Source of the DNA: Litorimonas cladophorae
Lineage (GTDB): Bacteria; Pseudomonadota; Alphaproteobacteria; Caulobacterales; Maricaulaceae
Assembly: GCF_014652455.1 (NCBI RefSeq)
Contig: NZ_BMYV01000001.1
Span: 1,426,001-1,490,000 of the forward strand
Reading direction: 5' to 3'
Length of the DNA: 64,000 nt
Shown one piece after another: positions 54,474-62,245 of the stretch. The position numbers were made by a program, and so were the translations under genes. Position 1 is the stretch's first letter. Every line of letters starts with the position of its first letter. Below the pieces are notes generated by a model. That model was not told where the DNA came from. It saw only the letters and a list, made by a program, of their open reading frames with translations, and made no database searches.

Positions 54474-54504
54474 AAAAAAACGTCGCCTCTTTAGAGGGGC
54501 GACG
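54474..54504. terminator. Bidirectional intrinsic terminator
   Basis: CGTCGCCTCT (54481-54490) and AGGGGCGACG (54495-54504) form a 10-bp stem with one G-T pair around a TTAG loop. Seven A's precede it at 54474-54480, giving a U-run for the minus strand, so it ends the chrR-sigma transcript strongly; the plus strand has a weaker T-rich stretch and may end the desaturase transcript. Confidence 0.9.
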
Positions 54505-54536
54505 GTTCTTCAATTCAGATTTGAAGGTGTTGGCCC

Positions 54537-55232
54537 TTAGATGCCAACAACCTGCTGCACGATCCGCGGCAGCCAGCTTTTCATTTTCAGTGGCCCTTGC
54601 GTCATCACCAAACAAATACAATCTTCGCCTTCCGAGATTTGGGGGGCATGTTCTGTTGTCTCATCTTCAATATGAAGATCGCCGCGGGAATAGATCCGAC
54701 CATCGGCGAGATAACTGCCCGATAAAATAAGTGTCCATTCTTCGCCATTATGTGAATGAACCGGCATAGAAATACCGCCCTTCGCACGTAGCAAATACAG
54801 GCGGTCTCCATCGCGGGTTCGTCGATTGCCGAGGACATCATGTACAGCGACACCGGGAACGAGCGACTTCCATTCAATATCGCGCAGACCTTGACCGCCC
54901 ATTAGATCGCGCAAAGGTTTTGGCGCACATCGTTCGCGCGGCGTGTCATTTGCAGCTGGCGTATGCGACCCGCGAGCGGGCAATTTGGCCAAAGTTTCGC
55001 CGATAAAAAGTGGCGATAAGGGAACGGGACGAATGTCCGACATCATCGTCGCCGCGACGTCTGTCTCAAACGCCGCTTTCTTCGCAGCCTTTGGATTTAA
55101 TTCGATAACGCAGGACATAACCGCATGTTTCGCTGGCGAGAGGTTCCCCGCTGCAAAATCCGTAATCGCATCATCTCTGCCATTGGAGGTCACAAAGCCG
55201 TCGACTTCCAGAGCGTGAACTTGCCCGCTCAC
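54537..55232 (-). CDS. chrR: ChrR-type cupin anti-sigma factor
   Basis: Binds and holds back its sigma factor until a stress signal, singlet oxygen or other oxidants in studied homologues. 231 residues: N-terminal anti-sigma domain and C-terminal cupin with PVHSHNGEEWTLIL (HxH...E) and HAPQISEGED, the cupin metal site. In classic ChrR the N-terminal domain has His...HxxxCxxC as zinc ligands; here the matching segment after AAGNL is KHAVMSCVIELNPKA, which lacks both cysteines and the histidine at the expected positions. Start ATG at 55232 overlaps the stop of the sigma gene (ATGA). Order sigma then chrR fits the known rpoE-chrR operons. Confidence 0.9.
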   Translation of the reverse strand: MSGQVHALEVDGFVTSNGRDDAITDFAAGNLSPAKHAVMSCVIELNPKAAKKAAFETDVAATMMSDIRPVPLSPLFIGETLAKLPARGSHTPAANDTPRERCAPKPLRDLMGGQGLRDIEWKSLVPGVAVHDVLGNRRTRDGDRLYLLRAKGGISMPVHSHNGEEWTLILSGSYLADGRIYSRGDLHIEDETTEHAPQISEGEDCICLVMTQGPLKMKSWLPRIVQQVVGI

Positions 55233-55852
55233 AGGAGTTTCTCCTGTTGGCGAGCCATACTTGATTTCAACGCGTTGATTGCAGACCGAATGCGCGTCTT
55301 TACGGTGCCCAATGGAAGCCCCGTTTCGGCGCTAATCTCTTTATGTGTTTTAAACTCAATAAACGCCATACGGATCGCCATTTGCTGCGCTTCTGTCAGG
55401 CGGGCGATGTGCTCGCGCAGGATGCCAGAGCTTTCCTGCGTCATGAAGTCTTCCTCGGCGGAAGGGACTTCATCGTCAGCAATAACTTTCATCAGCTCAG
55501 GGTCACGGATGTCCATCCGGCCATGTTTACGCTGATGGTCGATCCACTTGTTCCGGGTCATACGGTAAACCCATGTCGCGAAGCTGGCTTTGGCCGGGTC
55601 GAACATATGGGCGCTGGTCCAAACTTTGATCATGACGTCTTGGACGATATCTTCAGCAGTGCCATTTCCAACACCGCGCGCCATCAACCAGCCTTTGAGT
55701 TTTGGGCCATAGACCTCAAACAGCTCGGATAAAGCGCGGGCATCTTGCTGATTTGCGATTGAGTTGAGCCAGGCCGCATCACGCTTAGCCGCGCTTATCG
55801 ATTTTTTGGACGGGGCGAACCCACCCGTTCTGGATGTCTGTTTACTCGTCAT
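55229..55852 (-). CDS. ECF RNA polymerase sigma factor (RpoE/ChrR partner)
   Basis: A 207-residue extracytoplasmic-function sigma factor. Sigma-2 region: LFEVYGPKLKGWLMARGVG, TAEDIVQDVMIKVW and FATWVYRMTRNKWIDHQRK; sigma-4: HIARLTEAQQMAIRMAF and THKEISAETGLPLGTVKTRIRSAINAL, the helix-turn-helix that reads the -35 element. The ATG at 55852 has GGGAGAGGG about five bases upstream and is preferred over upstream ATGs at 55915 and 55960. Its stop overlaps the chrR start, so sigma and anti-sigma are coupled. I searched its own upstream region for a TGATCC-type promoter and did not find one convincingly. Confidence 0.93.
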   Translation of the reverse strand: MTSKQTSRTGGFAPSKKSISAAKRDAAWLNSIANQQDARALSELFEVYGPKLKGWLMARGVGNGTAEDIVQDVMIKVWTSAHMFDPAKASFATWVYRMTRNKWIDHQRKHGRMDIRDPELMKVIADDEVPSAEEDFMTQESSGILREHIARLTEAQQMAIRMAFIEFKTHKEISAETGLPLGTVKTRIRSAINALKSSMARQQEKLL

Positions 55853-56041
55853 GGCCCTCTCCCTTGTCTGGCGAGGCGTGTAATCCTGCGTAGGGGAGCT
55901 TTGAATTAATGTCATGGTCGAAATCCAGCTAAAGCCAAGATTGCTGATGCAACCTCGCACATTCTTGATTACGGTTATGATGTGAGTTTCGTTTTAGCCC
56001 TGTGCGCCTTTGGCACAGGTTTATGCAGCACGCTGAAACGC

Positions 56042-56905
56042 TTAGGGCGTGTATATCGTGTAAACGACGTCAGCACCAATCGATCCTGTACCCTGCGAGA
56101 AATCGTAATTATTGCCGTTAATGCTAGATCCCCGCAAATTATAGCGGGATTGAAAACCGACAGCATGGTCCATTATTGACCCTGGTAAACGGGCTGTACG
56201 TTGCTCACCTTGAAACACTTTCACTGGCCCCGCTGAAAGTCCGTTGAGCGTGTAGAGGGTCCCATTTGCGCCATAGGTTACACCACTTCCGCTTGGTGCA
56301 GGATCTTGAGCGCTTTGCCCCCACCTATTGGCACCACCGCCACCTGAGACTTGATATCTTAAGCGATAGCGGATGTTACTGTAGTCCATCGAACTGAAAT
56401 CGCCAGTCGCGGTGAGATTTGTCGCCTCGCCAAAAATGTCAAACGGGACATTCGACGCGACGTAAAATCGCGCAGCACGATTACCGCCGCCCAAAAGGTC
56501 GATATCCGTGCCATCATCTAAGCCAAATGCTGTGTAGCTGTCATCTGCATCCAGCGTTTGGTGCGGCGCCGACGATTGAAAGGCCCCGCCAAATGTCGGG
56601 TTGTTAATTTGATATTCCCAGCCAGAGCTTTCGCCACTTTGAATAGGATTGTACCGCCCCGAGTTGAAATTGATGGCTCGACCATCATCGACGATTAAAT
56701 CAGGTGCGGCTTGCCCCGAAGTCGATCCATCCAGCATGTGAAAGTCATAGACCACAGGCGCAACACCGCCATTTTCTTCAAAATCAGAAGCGCCGAAAAC
56801 GATGACAACTGCGCCCGCGCGGAAGAAGGGCCTGTCGACCACCGCCGCCAGAGCCGGAACTGATACACAGCCCGCCAAAAGAAGCCCCCAGGCCCCTTTG
56901 CGCAT
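56042..56905 (-). CDS. Exported beta-rich protein of unknown function
   Basis: A 287-residue secreted protein with signal peptide MRKGAWGLLLAGCVSVPALA-AVVDRP; other in-frame ATGs at 56968 and 57004 would add a second, membrane-like stretch. The mature part is rich in G, S, N, T and D and in short strands (VVIVFGASDFEENGG, GRYNPIQSGESSGW) and has no cysteine pairs in its core. It may be an outer-surface or adhesin-like beta protein, but no family is recognised. The gene is divergent from the GbsR-type regulator that starts at 57061, with about 155 nt between them, so that regulator may control it too. Confidence 0.72.
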   Translation of the reverse strand: MRKGAWGLLLAGCVSVPALAAVVDRPFFRAGAVVIVFGASDFEENGGVAPVVYDFHMLDGSTSGQAAPDLIVDDGRAINFNSGRYNPIQSGESSGWEYQINNPTFGGAFQSSAPHQTLDADDSYTAFGLDDGTDIDLLGGGNRAARFYVASNVPFDIFGEATNLTATGDFSSMDYSNIRYRLRYQVSGGGGANRWGQSAQDPAPSGSGVTYGANGTLYTLNGLSAGPVKVFQGEQRTARLPGSIMDHAVGFQSRYNLRGSSINGNNYDFSQGTGSIGADVVYTIYTP

Positions 56906-57025
56906 TTTTAGTCGCAATCTCACAGCGCCCCAATGCCACAGCCAGATGAAAGGCGAGCTAACCGTCATGTTTAAAGAAGTATTACTTGAAAACCTTTTTT
57001 TCATGCTGGCATTCCGCGTTCTGAC

Positions 57026-57054
57026 TTGACAATCAACCACTCGTTCCTCATATT
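57026..57054 (+). promoter_or_regulatory. Sigma-70-like promoter of a leaderless regulator gene
   Basis: A perfect TTGACA -35 box (57026-57031) and CATATT as -10 (57049-57054) are separated by 17 bases. The predicted start of transcription, about seven bases downstream, falls on the ATG at 57061. No ribosome-binding site precedes that ATG, so the mRNA is probably leaderless, which is common in alphaproteobacteria. Confidence 0.6.
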
Positions 57055-57071
57055 TCTGTTATGACAGAAAT
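57052..57071. promoter_or_regulatory. Operator-like perfect inverted repeat over -10 box and start codon
   Basis: ATTTCTGT (57052-57059) and ACAGAAAT (57064-57071) are perfectly complementary with a 4-base spacer that contains the start codon. It covers the -10 element and start point, so a bound dimer would block transcription. The encoded MarR/GbsR protein is the most likely binder, giving autorepression. Confidence 0.6.
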
Positions 57072-57618
57072 TACTGACAATATTAAATTACCTGAGGCCG
57101 TGGAGCGCTTCGTTCTACATTGGGGCGATCTAGGTGGCACTTGGGGCGTGAACCGTACTGTCGCGCAAATCCATGCGCTCCTCTACATGAGCGAACGCCC
57201 GCTCAACGCCGAAGACATTCAGCAACAATTGGGCGTCGCCCGCAGTAATGTCAGCAATAGTTTAAAAGAGCTATTGGGCTTCAAACTCGTACGACGATAT
57301 CCCATCCCAGGGGACCGCCGTGATCATTTCATTGCGGAAACGGATGTCTGGCAAGTGGCCCGCCATATTGCGGCCGCCCGCAAAGCCCGTGAGATTGACC
57401 CTGCCCTCGCGACTCTCGAAGAGTGCCTTGCGGCGGCAGCAGGTGATGCCAAAGTCAGTGACGAACAGATTAAACGTCTCAGAGAGATGCATGAATTCAC
57501 GGCGACGATGGACCGGTGGTATGATAAAATGTCATCGCTTCCATCCTCAACACTTTCCCGTCTCGTCGCCATGGGCGACGCCGTGGTGAAAGTCCTGAAC
57601 CTTGGCCGCAAAAATTAA
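57061..57618 (+). CDS. GbsR/MarR-type transcriptional regulator
   Basis: A 185-residue winged helix-turn-helix protein. HTH region: TVAQIHALLYMSERPLNAEDIQQQLGVARSNVSNSLKELLGFKLV, wing RRYPIPGDRRDHFIAETD, then a C-terminal helical dimer region. The LYMSERPL and 'SNVSNSLKEL' pattern is that of the GbsR group. The start has no ribosome site, and the promoter suggests a leaderless message. It heads the cluster of four genes to 60719, 42 nt before the next; the operator at its own start suggests it represses itself and probably the cluster, and possibly the divergent secreted protein. Confidence 0.92.
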   Translation: MTEITDNIKLPEAVERFVLHWGDLGGTWGVNRTVAQIHALLYMSERPLNAEDIQQQLGVARSNVSNSLKELLGFKLVRRYPIPGDRRDHFIAETDVWQVARHIAAARKAREIDPALATLEECLAAAAGDAKVSDEQIKRLREMHEFTATMDRWYDKMSSLPSSTLSRLVAMGDAVVKVLNLGRKN

Positions 57619-57660
57619 AGGCCAAACCCGAATAGACGAAAAGACAGTAGGAGCGACACA

Positions 57661-58353
57661 ATGGTCGCCTTCAAATTCGAGAATGAACATTGGGGCCAGC
57701 CCCCGCACCCCGCAAACGCGATTGGCGATCTTCGGTTTCGCCAACTCTTTACCGACGCCGATTGGCGCAAACTGCCAGTTGCTGTGCGCCAGCGCTTTGG
57801 CCGCCGTGTCGCGATTGGCGACGCTTTGATCTATCGCGGACATGTTGAATATAACCGCGTGAACCGATGGGGACACCTTCTCAACAAAGCCCTGAAGATG
57901 GTCGGCGCACCTTTGCCGCTCGACACCCAGAACGCGGGCGCTGCCGCGATTGTAACTGTGACTGAAAGCCCAAGCGGTGGACAGATTTGGATGCGCCAAT
58001 ATGCGCGTCAAGATGATCGCCGCCCCTTCCCGCAAGTTATTCAGAGCGCCAAACAATTCATCGGCGACACGGGGATTGAAGAACATATTGGTCGAGGTAT
58101 CGGGATGAGCCTTGTGCCGCTCGTCGAAGGCGAAGAACTCGTCTTTCGCGCCAAAGATATCTTCTGGGATATTGGCTTGGGACGAAAGCGAAAAATTCGC
58201 CTCACCCTCCCAAAATGGATGGGGCCAAATGTCTTGCGCGCAGGGCACGAGGAACTTGGGAATAACTCCTTCGTCTTCACCTTACGGCTCGAACATAAAT
58301 GGTTCGGGACCTTGCTGGATCAACGCGTGTGGTTTCGGGATGATGTCAGATGA
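57661..58353 (+). CDS. DUF4166 domain protein
   Basis: A 230-residue protein of the DUF4166 family. It begins MVAFKFENEHWGQPPHPANAIGDLRF, with an opening helix (FRQLFTDADWRKLPVAVRQRF), then a beta-rich fold: GGQIWMRQYARQDD, SLVPLVEGEELVF and HKWFGTLLDQRVWF. No motif assigns a reaction. DUF4166 proteins tend to lie near lipid or carbohydrate oxidoreductases; here the neighbours are membrane proteins and a desaturase, which supports a lipid-related role by inference. AGGAG seven bases before the ATG supports this start. Its end overlaps the next gene by 4 nt (ATGA). Confidence 0.85.
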   Translation: MVAFKFENEHWGQPPHPANAIGDLRFRQLFTDADWRKLPVAVRQRFGRRVAIGDALIYRGHVEYNRVNRWGHLLNKALKMVGAPLPLDTQNAGAAAIVTVTESPSGGQIWMRQYARQDDRRPFPQVIQSAKQFIGDTGIEEHIGRGIGMSLVPLVEGEELVFRAKDIFWDIGLGRKRKIRLTLPKWMGPNVLRAGHEELGNNSFVFTLRLEHKWFGTLLDQRVWFRDDVR

Positions 58354-58814
58354 CCGATAAGCAGCAAGACCACCCAAGATTTTTTGATGTATTGTGCGCG
58401 GCCGTATTAACGGTTTGGATCATCGCACTTCTTTGCTTGTGTATCGCATTCGCCTTCGGACGGATCGCTTCATTGGGAGACCTTCTTGTTCTGGGGTTCT
58501 TAACGTTGTTTCTCGGTTGCGGGACGGCTTTCATTTTATGCGCAATCGTGAGTTTACCTTTGTGGTTGATTTGCAAGCATCTGTTCACGTTGAACCAGAA
58601 TATCGGGGCGCTGATAGGCGCTCTAACGGGCCTTATCATCGCTGCTTTTCTGATATTCTGGCTCCCCCAAGATTTTTCAGGCAACACAAAAGGCGCAACG
58701 AGAGACGGCTGGATTATGCTAATGGCGCTAACGGCTCTCGGAATGTTTGCAGGCTGGAATGGCTATCGCGTCGCGTGGAGTGAACCGATAAGGAAATCTG
58801 AGCAAAAAATATGA
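58350..58814 (+). CDS. Small integral membrane protein, unknown
   Basis: A 154-residue protein with four predicted membrane helices (VLCAAVLTVWIIALLCLCIAF, LVLGFLTLFLGCGTAFILCAI, IGALIGALTGLIIAAFLIFW, IMLMALTALGMFAGW). Short charged ends on the cytoplasmic side. No family recognised. The ATG overlaps the DUF4166 stop (ATGA) and its own stop overlaps the next gene in the same way, so it is translated as part of a chain. Perhaps it helps a membrane-bound desaturase assembly; inference only. Confidence 0.7.
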   Translation: MTDKQQDHPRFFDVLCAAVLTVWIIALLCLCIAFAFGRIASLGDLLVLGFLTLFLGCGTAFILCAIVSLPLWLICKHLFTLNQNIGALIGALTGLIIAAFLIFWLPQDFSGNTKGATRDGWIMLMALTALGMFAGWNGYRVAWSEPIRKSEQKI

Positions 58815-59785
58815 CCCTCAAACACCTCCTCACGGGCGGGCCGAAGCCAATTTGGATTCGCTACCTTCTTATTCTGGGCGTGGTCACCTTGATCACGCGT
58901 TTGGTGCTCGACTCGCGCTTTGCCACAACGTCGTTTTTCTATTGCCTCGTGCCTTATGTCATTGGTGTCATCCTTTATCTTTTTGTTCCGCAACCGCAGG
59001 GGTGGACAAAGACGCGACGGATTGGACGGCATTTATTAGCGACAATTATCGTCATGCTCGCCAGTTCAGCACTATTATTTGAAGGCTTTATTTGCGTCAT
59101 TATGGCCGCACCCATTTATATATTTTTTGCGTTGCTCGCGATCCTCTTCATGCCTGACGTCAAAGACCCAGACCGCCTCAAACAAAGCGATGTATTTCGG
59201 GCCAGCTTCGTTCCGCTGATCATAATCGTGCTATCTGTCGAAGGCCTGACAGAGCAAACCAGCTTCCCGCGTGAAGAGTCGATCACACGCACACATGTTC
59301 TCGATCTGACCCCAGAGGAGATTCACGCAAATCTGGCGCAACCCGTGCATTTAGATGCCAAACGAAGCAAGTTTCTCTCGCTCTTCCCGCTGCCTGAGCG
59401 CATTGACGCGCCGAATTTTGCGCAGGGGCAGACGCACAAAGCCTATTTCACCTATCGGCGATGGGGCTTTACCAATGTCCATAGGGGCGAAACCCATCTG
59501 CATATGAAAACGGTTCAGCCGCTGTTGGTCGAAACGGAAGTGACGAAAGATACGAGCTACTTCTCGCATTACCTCACGGTTCACGGGACCAAGATCAAGA
59601 TGACCCCGCTGGCTGATGGGACCACGGAAGTCAGCCTGACCATTCGGTATCGCCGCGAATTAGATCCCGCCTGGTATTTCGGCCCCCTCCAACGCCGCGC
59701 CATTCGCGAAAGTGGAGATTACCTGCTGGAGCACATTATAGGGAAGGTGCCAGAGCCGAATAAGCTTGGCGAAAACGATGCGTGA
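58811..59785 (+). CDS. Membrane protein with C-terminal beta-rich SRPBCC-like domain
   Basis: A 324-residue protein: the N-terminal half holds about four membrane helices (WIRYLLILGVVTLITRLVL, FFYCLVPYVIGVILYLFV, LLATIIVMLASSALLF, CVIMAAPIYIFFALLAILF), and the C-terminal half from residue 165 is a soluble beta-rich domain (KAYFTYRRWGFTNVHRGETHLHMK...EVTKDTSYFSHYLTVHGTKIKMTPL...VSLTIRYRREL) with the strand order of a START/SRPBCC polyketide-cyclase fold, which often binds lipids. No enzymatic residue is certain. It is coupled to both neighbours by overlaps. Confidence 0.72.
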   Translation: MTLKHLLTGGPKPIWIRYLLILGVVTLITRLVLDSRFATTSFFYCLVPYVIGVILYLFVPQPQGWTKTRRIGRHLLATIIVMLASSALLFEGFICVIMAAPIYIFFALLAILFMPDVKDPDRLKQSDVFRASFVPLIIIVLSVEGLTEQTSFPREESITRTHVLDLTPEEIHANLAQPVHLDAKRSKFLSLFPLPERIDAPNFAQGQTHKAYFTYRRWGFTNVHRGETHLHMKTVQPLLVETEVTKDTSYFSHYLTVHGTKIKMTPLADGTTEVSLTIRYRRELDPAWYFGPLQRRAIRESGDYLLEHIIGKVPEPNKLGENDA

Positions 59786-60719
59786 TATTCACGACCGCGT
59801 AATCTCCGCAACGGGTTCGGACCCCGTCTCGGGTCACGTTGTTTGGCACCCTGCTAAATCGCTCTGGTACCTAGCCCATTTATTAATGTGGGTTACGGTC
59901 GGTAGTATTTATTTCAGCTTTGGCGCAGTCCTAGTCTTTATTTTACTTGCGATCCTAACCCTGTGTGGGGGGCATAGCCTTGGCATGCACAGGCAACTCA
60001 TTCACGAGAGTTTCGAGTGCCCTCTGTGGTTAACACGATTGGGTGTATATCTCGGTACATTGGTTGGATTGGGCGGCCCCTTCACCATGATGCGCGCCCA
60101 CGACATGCGGGATTGGGCGCAACGCCAAGATGACTGCCACGCCTTCTTTTCCCAACATAGCACAATGGGGCGAGATTGGCTCTGGCAAATTCACTGCAAG
60201 CTGAATCTCATGGCGGGACCCAGGATGGTTTATCCCAAAAAGTTAACTGAGGACCCGTTCATGATTTGGTTGCAGCGGACCGCATGGCTTCAGCAGATAC
60301 CCCTCGCCATTGTACTGCTCTATTTCGGCGATTGGGGTTGGGTTGCATGGGGCGTGAGCGGCCGCATTATTATCTCCATAACGGGACATTGGCTGATCGG
60401 ATGGTTTGCCCATAATCAAGGTCCGCGCAACTACCATGTCCAAGGACATGGCGTTCAAGGGTTTAATGTCCCTGGACCTATGGCGTTATTTGGCTTCATC
60501 ACATTTGGGGAATGCTGGCATAATAATCACCATGCTTTCCCAGAGAGTGCACGTATCGGTCATAAGGGATTTGAGGTCGATCCAGGCTGGTGGGTGCTCT
60601 GTCTTTTAGAAAAGATCGGTTTTGTAGAAAACCTTGTGACGCCTGACCAAATGCAGCACCAATGTATCGAACCACACCCCCTCTCTCACGCCCCTCTTCC
60701 CAACCCCGAAAAAATATGA
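59778..60719 (+). CDS. Acyl-CoA/acyl-lipid delta-9-type desaturase
   Basis: A 313-residue membrane di-iron desaturase of the stearoyl-CoA desaturase-like class. Histidine boxes: HSLGMHRQLIHES (HxxxxH), HDMRDWAQRQDDCHAFF with HD and H, and ECWHNNHHAFPES (HxxHH), the third being the usual spacing. Four to five hydrophobic segments, e.g. LWYLAHLLMWVTVGSIYF and FGAVLVFILLAILTL. I use the ATG at 59778, which overlaps the previous gene by 8 nt, instead of the TTG at 59766. It closes the GbsR-led lipid cluster and differs clearly from the desaturase at 53466. Confidence 0.9.
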   Translation: MRDIHDRVISATGSDPVSGHVVWHPAKSLWYLAHLLMWVTVGSIYFSFGAVLVFILLAILTLCGGHSLGMHRQLIHESFECPLWLTRLGVYLGTLVGLGGPFTMMRAHDMRDWAQRQDDCHAFFSQHSTMGRDWLWQIHCKLNLMAGPRMVYPKKLTEDPFMIWLQRTAWLQQIPLAIVLLYFGDWGWVAWGVSGRIIISITGHWLIGWFAHNQGPRNYHVQGHGVQGFNVPGPMALFGFITFGECWHNNHHAFPESARIGHKGFEVDPGWWVLCLLEKIGFVENLVTPDQMQHQCIEPHPLSHAPLPNPEKI

Positions 60720-60746
60720 CACAGCTCTCCCCTAGGGAGAACAAAG

Positions 60747-61910
60747 ATGGAACCCATTATTGAATTTTCGGGCGCATCGATCACGCTTACGGAAATCCTA
60801 TTGGCAGCATTATTGGTATTGGTCGCGATTATCATCACGGCCATCATCATGCGGCGTGGGCGCTCTACGGAAGCGCAGGAACTGCGACGGCATCTGGGCG
60901 AAATGCGGGCTGAGCAATCAAACCTGCAAGGCCGCCTCTCGCAGTTTGCCGAAGATAGCGAACGCCGCGATGCTAATTTTGCTGACGTGTTGGACACACG
61001 GCTGGCAGGGGTTTCTGATCGTGTGGGACGGTCGCTTGAGCTGGCGCAAACACGCACGGGTGAGAACCTTTCGAAGCTCAATGAACGTCTTGGCCTCATC
61101 GATCAGGCCCAATCTAACATCAAAGCCTTGGCAGGCGAAGTCTCCAGTCTGCAATCCGTTCTATCAAACAAGCAAGCGCGGGGCGCTTTTGGGGAAAAGC
61201 AGATGCAAGACCTCATCCGTGCCTTTCTCCCAACACGGGCGTTTACCTTTCAACATACGCTGTCGAATGGTACGCGCGTCGATGCGTTAATCCATATGCC
61301 CGAGGGTCATGGCGATGTAGCGGTGGATAGTAAGTTCCCGCTCGAAAGCTGGCGTCGCATGGTTGAAGCCGAAGGCAGCTTTGAAGCTAAGGCAGCCAAG
61401 AGCGATTTTCGGGCCGACGTCCTGCGCCATATCAAAGATATTTCGCGAAAATATTTAATTGAGGGTGAGACCTATGAACTCGCGCTGCTGTTTTTACCGT
61501 CCGATGCCATTTTCTCTGAGGTGCATAGCCATTTTGATGACGTCATTGATAAAGGCTTTTCACAGCGGGTTGTGGTCGTATCGCCGACGACCTTCATGGC
61601 GACACTCCACACGATGCAGGCTGTGATGAATGACGCTGAAATCCAAAAGAACGCGGCCCTTATCAAACGTGAAGTCTCGGTCATGTCTGAAGATGTCGCA
61701 CGCCTTGGGGAACGCGTTGCCCGGTTGCAGAAACATTTTCGCCAAGCCGATCAAGACATCAGTGATATTCAAATCTCGGCGCGTAAGATTACAACGCGCG
61801 CTAAAAAAATCGGAAAAGTCGAGTTTGAAACTGACAGCACGGAAACGGCTACGTCCGACATCGAAAGTGATCTACCCACTTTGAAATTACTCTCAGGCGG
61901 AGAGATCTAA
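60747..61910 (+). CDS. rmuC: DNA recombination protein RmuC
   Basis: Putative nuclease-family protein that limits recombination at inverted repeats. 387 residues: one N-terminal membrane helix (TEILLAALLVLVAIIITAIIM), a long coiled coil (residues 40-140: LRRHLGEMRAEQSNLQGRL, NERLGLIDQAQSNIKALAGEV), then the RmuC core FGEKQMQDLIRAFLP, TRVDALIHMPEGHGDVAVDSKFPL with the DSKFP signature, and LLFLPSDAIFSEVH. Its TAA overlaps the next ATG (TAATG). It sits 27 nt after the desaturase, so it may be transcribed with that cluster, although function differs. Confidence 0.94.
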   Translation: MEPIIEFSGASITLTEILLAALLVLVAIIITAIIMRRGRSTEAQELRRHLGEMRAEQSNLQGRLSQFAEDSERRDANFADVLDTRLAGVSDRVGRSLELAQTRTGENLSKLNERLGLIDQAQSNIKALAGEVSSLQSVLSNKQARGAFGEKQMQDLIRAFLPTRAFTFQHTLSNGTRVDALIHMPEGHGDVAVDSKFPLESWRRMVEAEGSFEAKAAKSDFRADVLRHIKDISRKYLIEGETYELALLFLPSDAIFSEVHSHFDDVIDKGFSQRVVVVSPTTFMATLHTMQAVMNDAEIQKNAALIKREVSVMSEDVARLGERVARLQKHFRQADQDISDIQISARKITTRAKKIGKVEFETDSTETATSDIESDLPTLKLLSGGEI

Positions 61911-62245
61911 TGTATTATGGCGGTCGCTTGTTTCGCGCGGTTGAAACGTCCAGTTCATCACAGACGGGTCGAGATACGATTTTCAAATATGAGCAAATTG
62001 GAGACATGGTCACCGCGACCTATGCCGGCGGCGAGGTCAGATTTGGTCAGATTTTGGGGCGCGTTGATGCCGATGGTATTTTGAATATGCGCTATCAACA
62101 TCTCACGCCAGACGGTGAGTTGATGACAGGGTGGTGCGAGACCACACCTGAAATACTTCCGAACGGGAAAATGCGGTTGCACGAAAAATGGAAATGGACG
62201 TGCGGACATCGCGAACGTGGCCGCAGTATTTTAGACGAAATCTAG
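61910..62245 (+). CDS. Small beta-rich hypothetical protein (N-acetylglutamate synthase-like label)
   Basis: A 111-residue protein in the family often labelled 'N-acetylglutamate synthase', which it is not, since it lacks any acetyltransferase fold. It begins YYGGRLFRAVETSSSS and has a pattern of about eight beta strands (TIFKYEQIGDMVTATYAGGEVRFGQ, LNMRYQHLTPDGELMTGWCE, KMRLHEKWKWTCG), probably a closed barrel. Function unknown. Coupled to rmuC by TAATG. Ends over the stop of the convergent DUF6498 gene through a shared CTAG. Confidence 0.82.
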   Translation: MYYGGRLFRAVETSSSSQTGRDTIFKYEQIGDMVTATYAGGEVRFGQILGRVDADGILNMRYQHLTPDGELMTGWCETTPEILPNGKMRLHEKWKWTCGHRERGRSILDEI

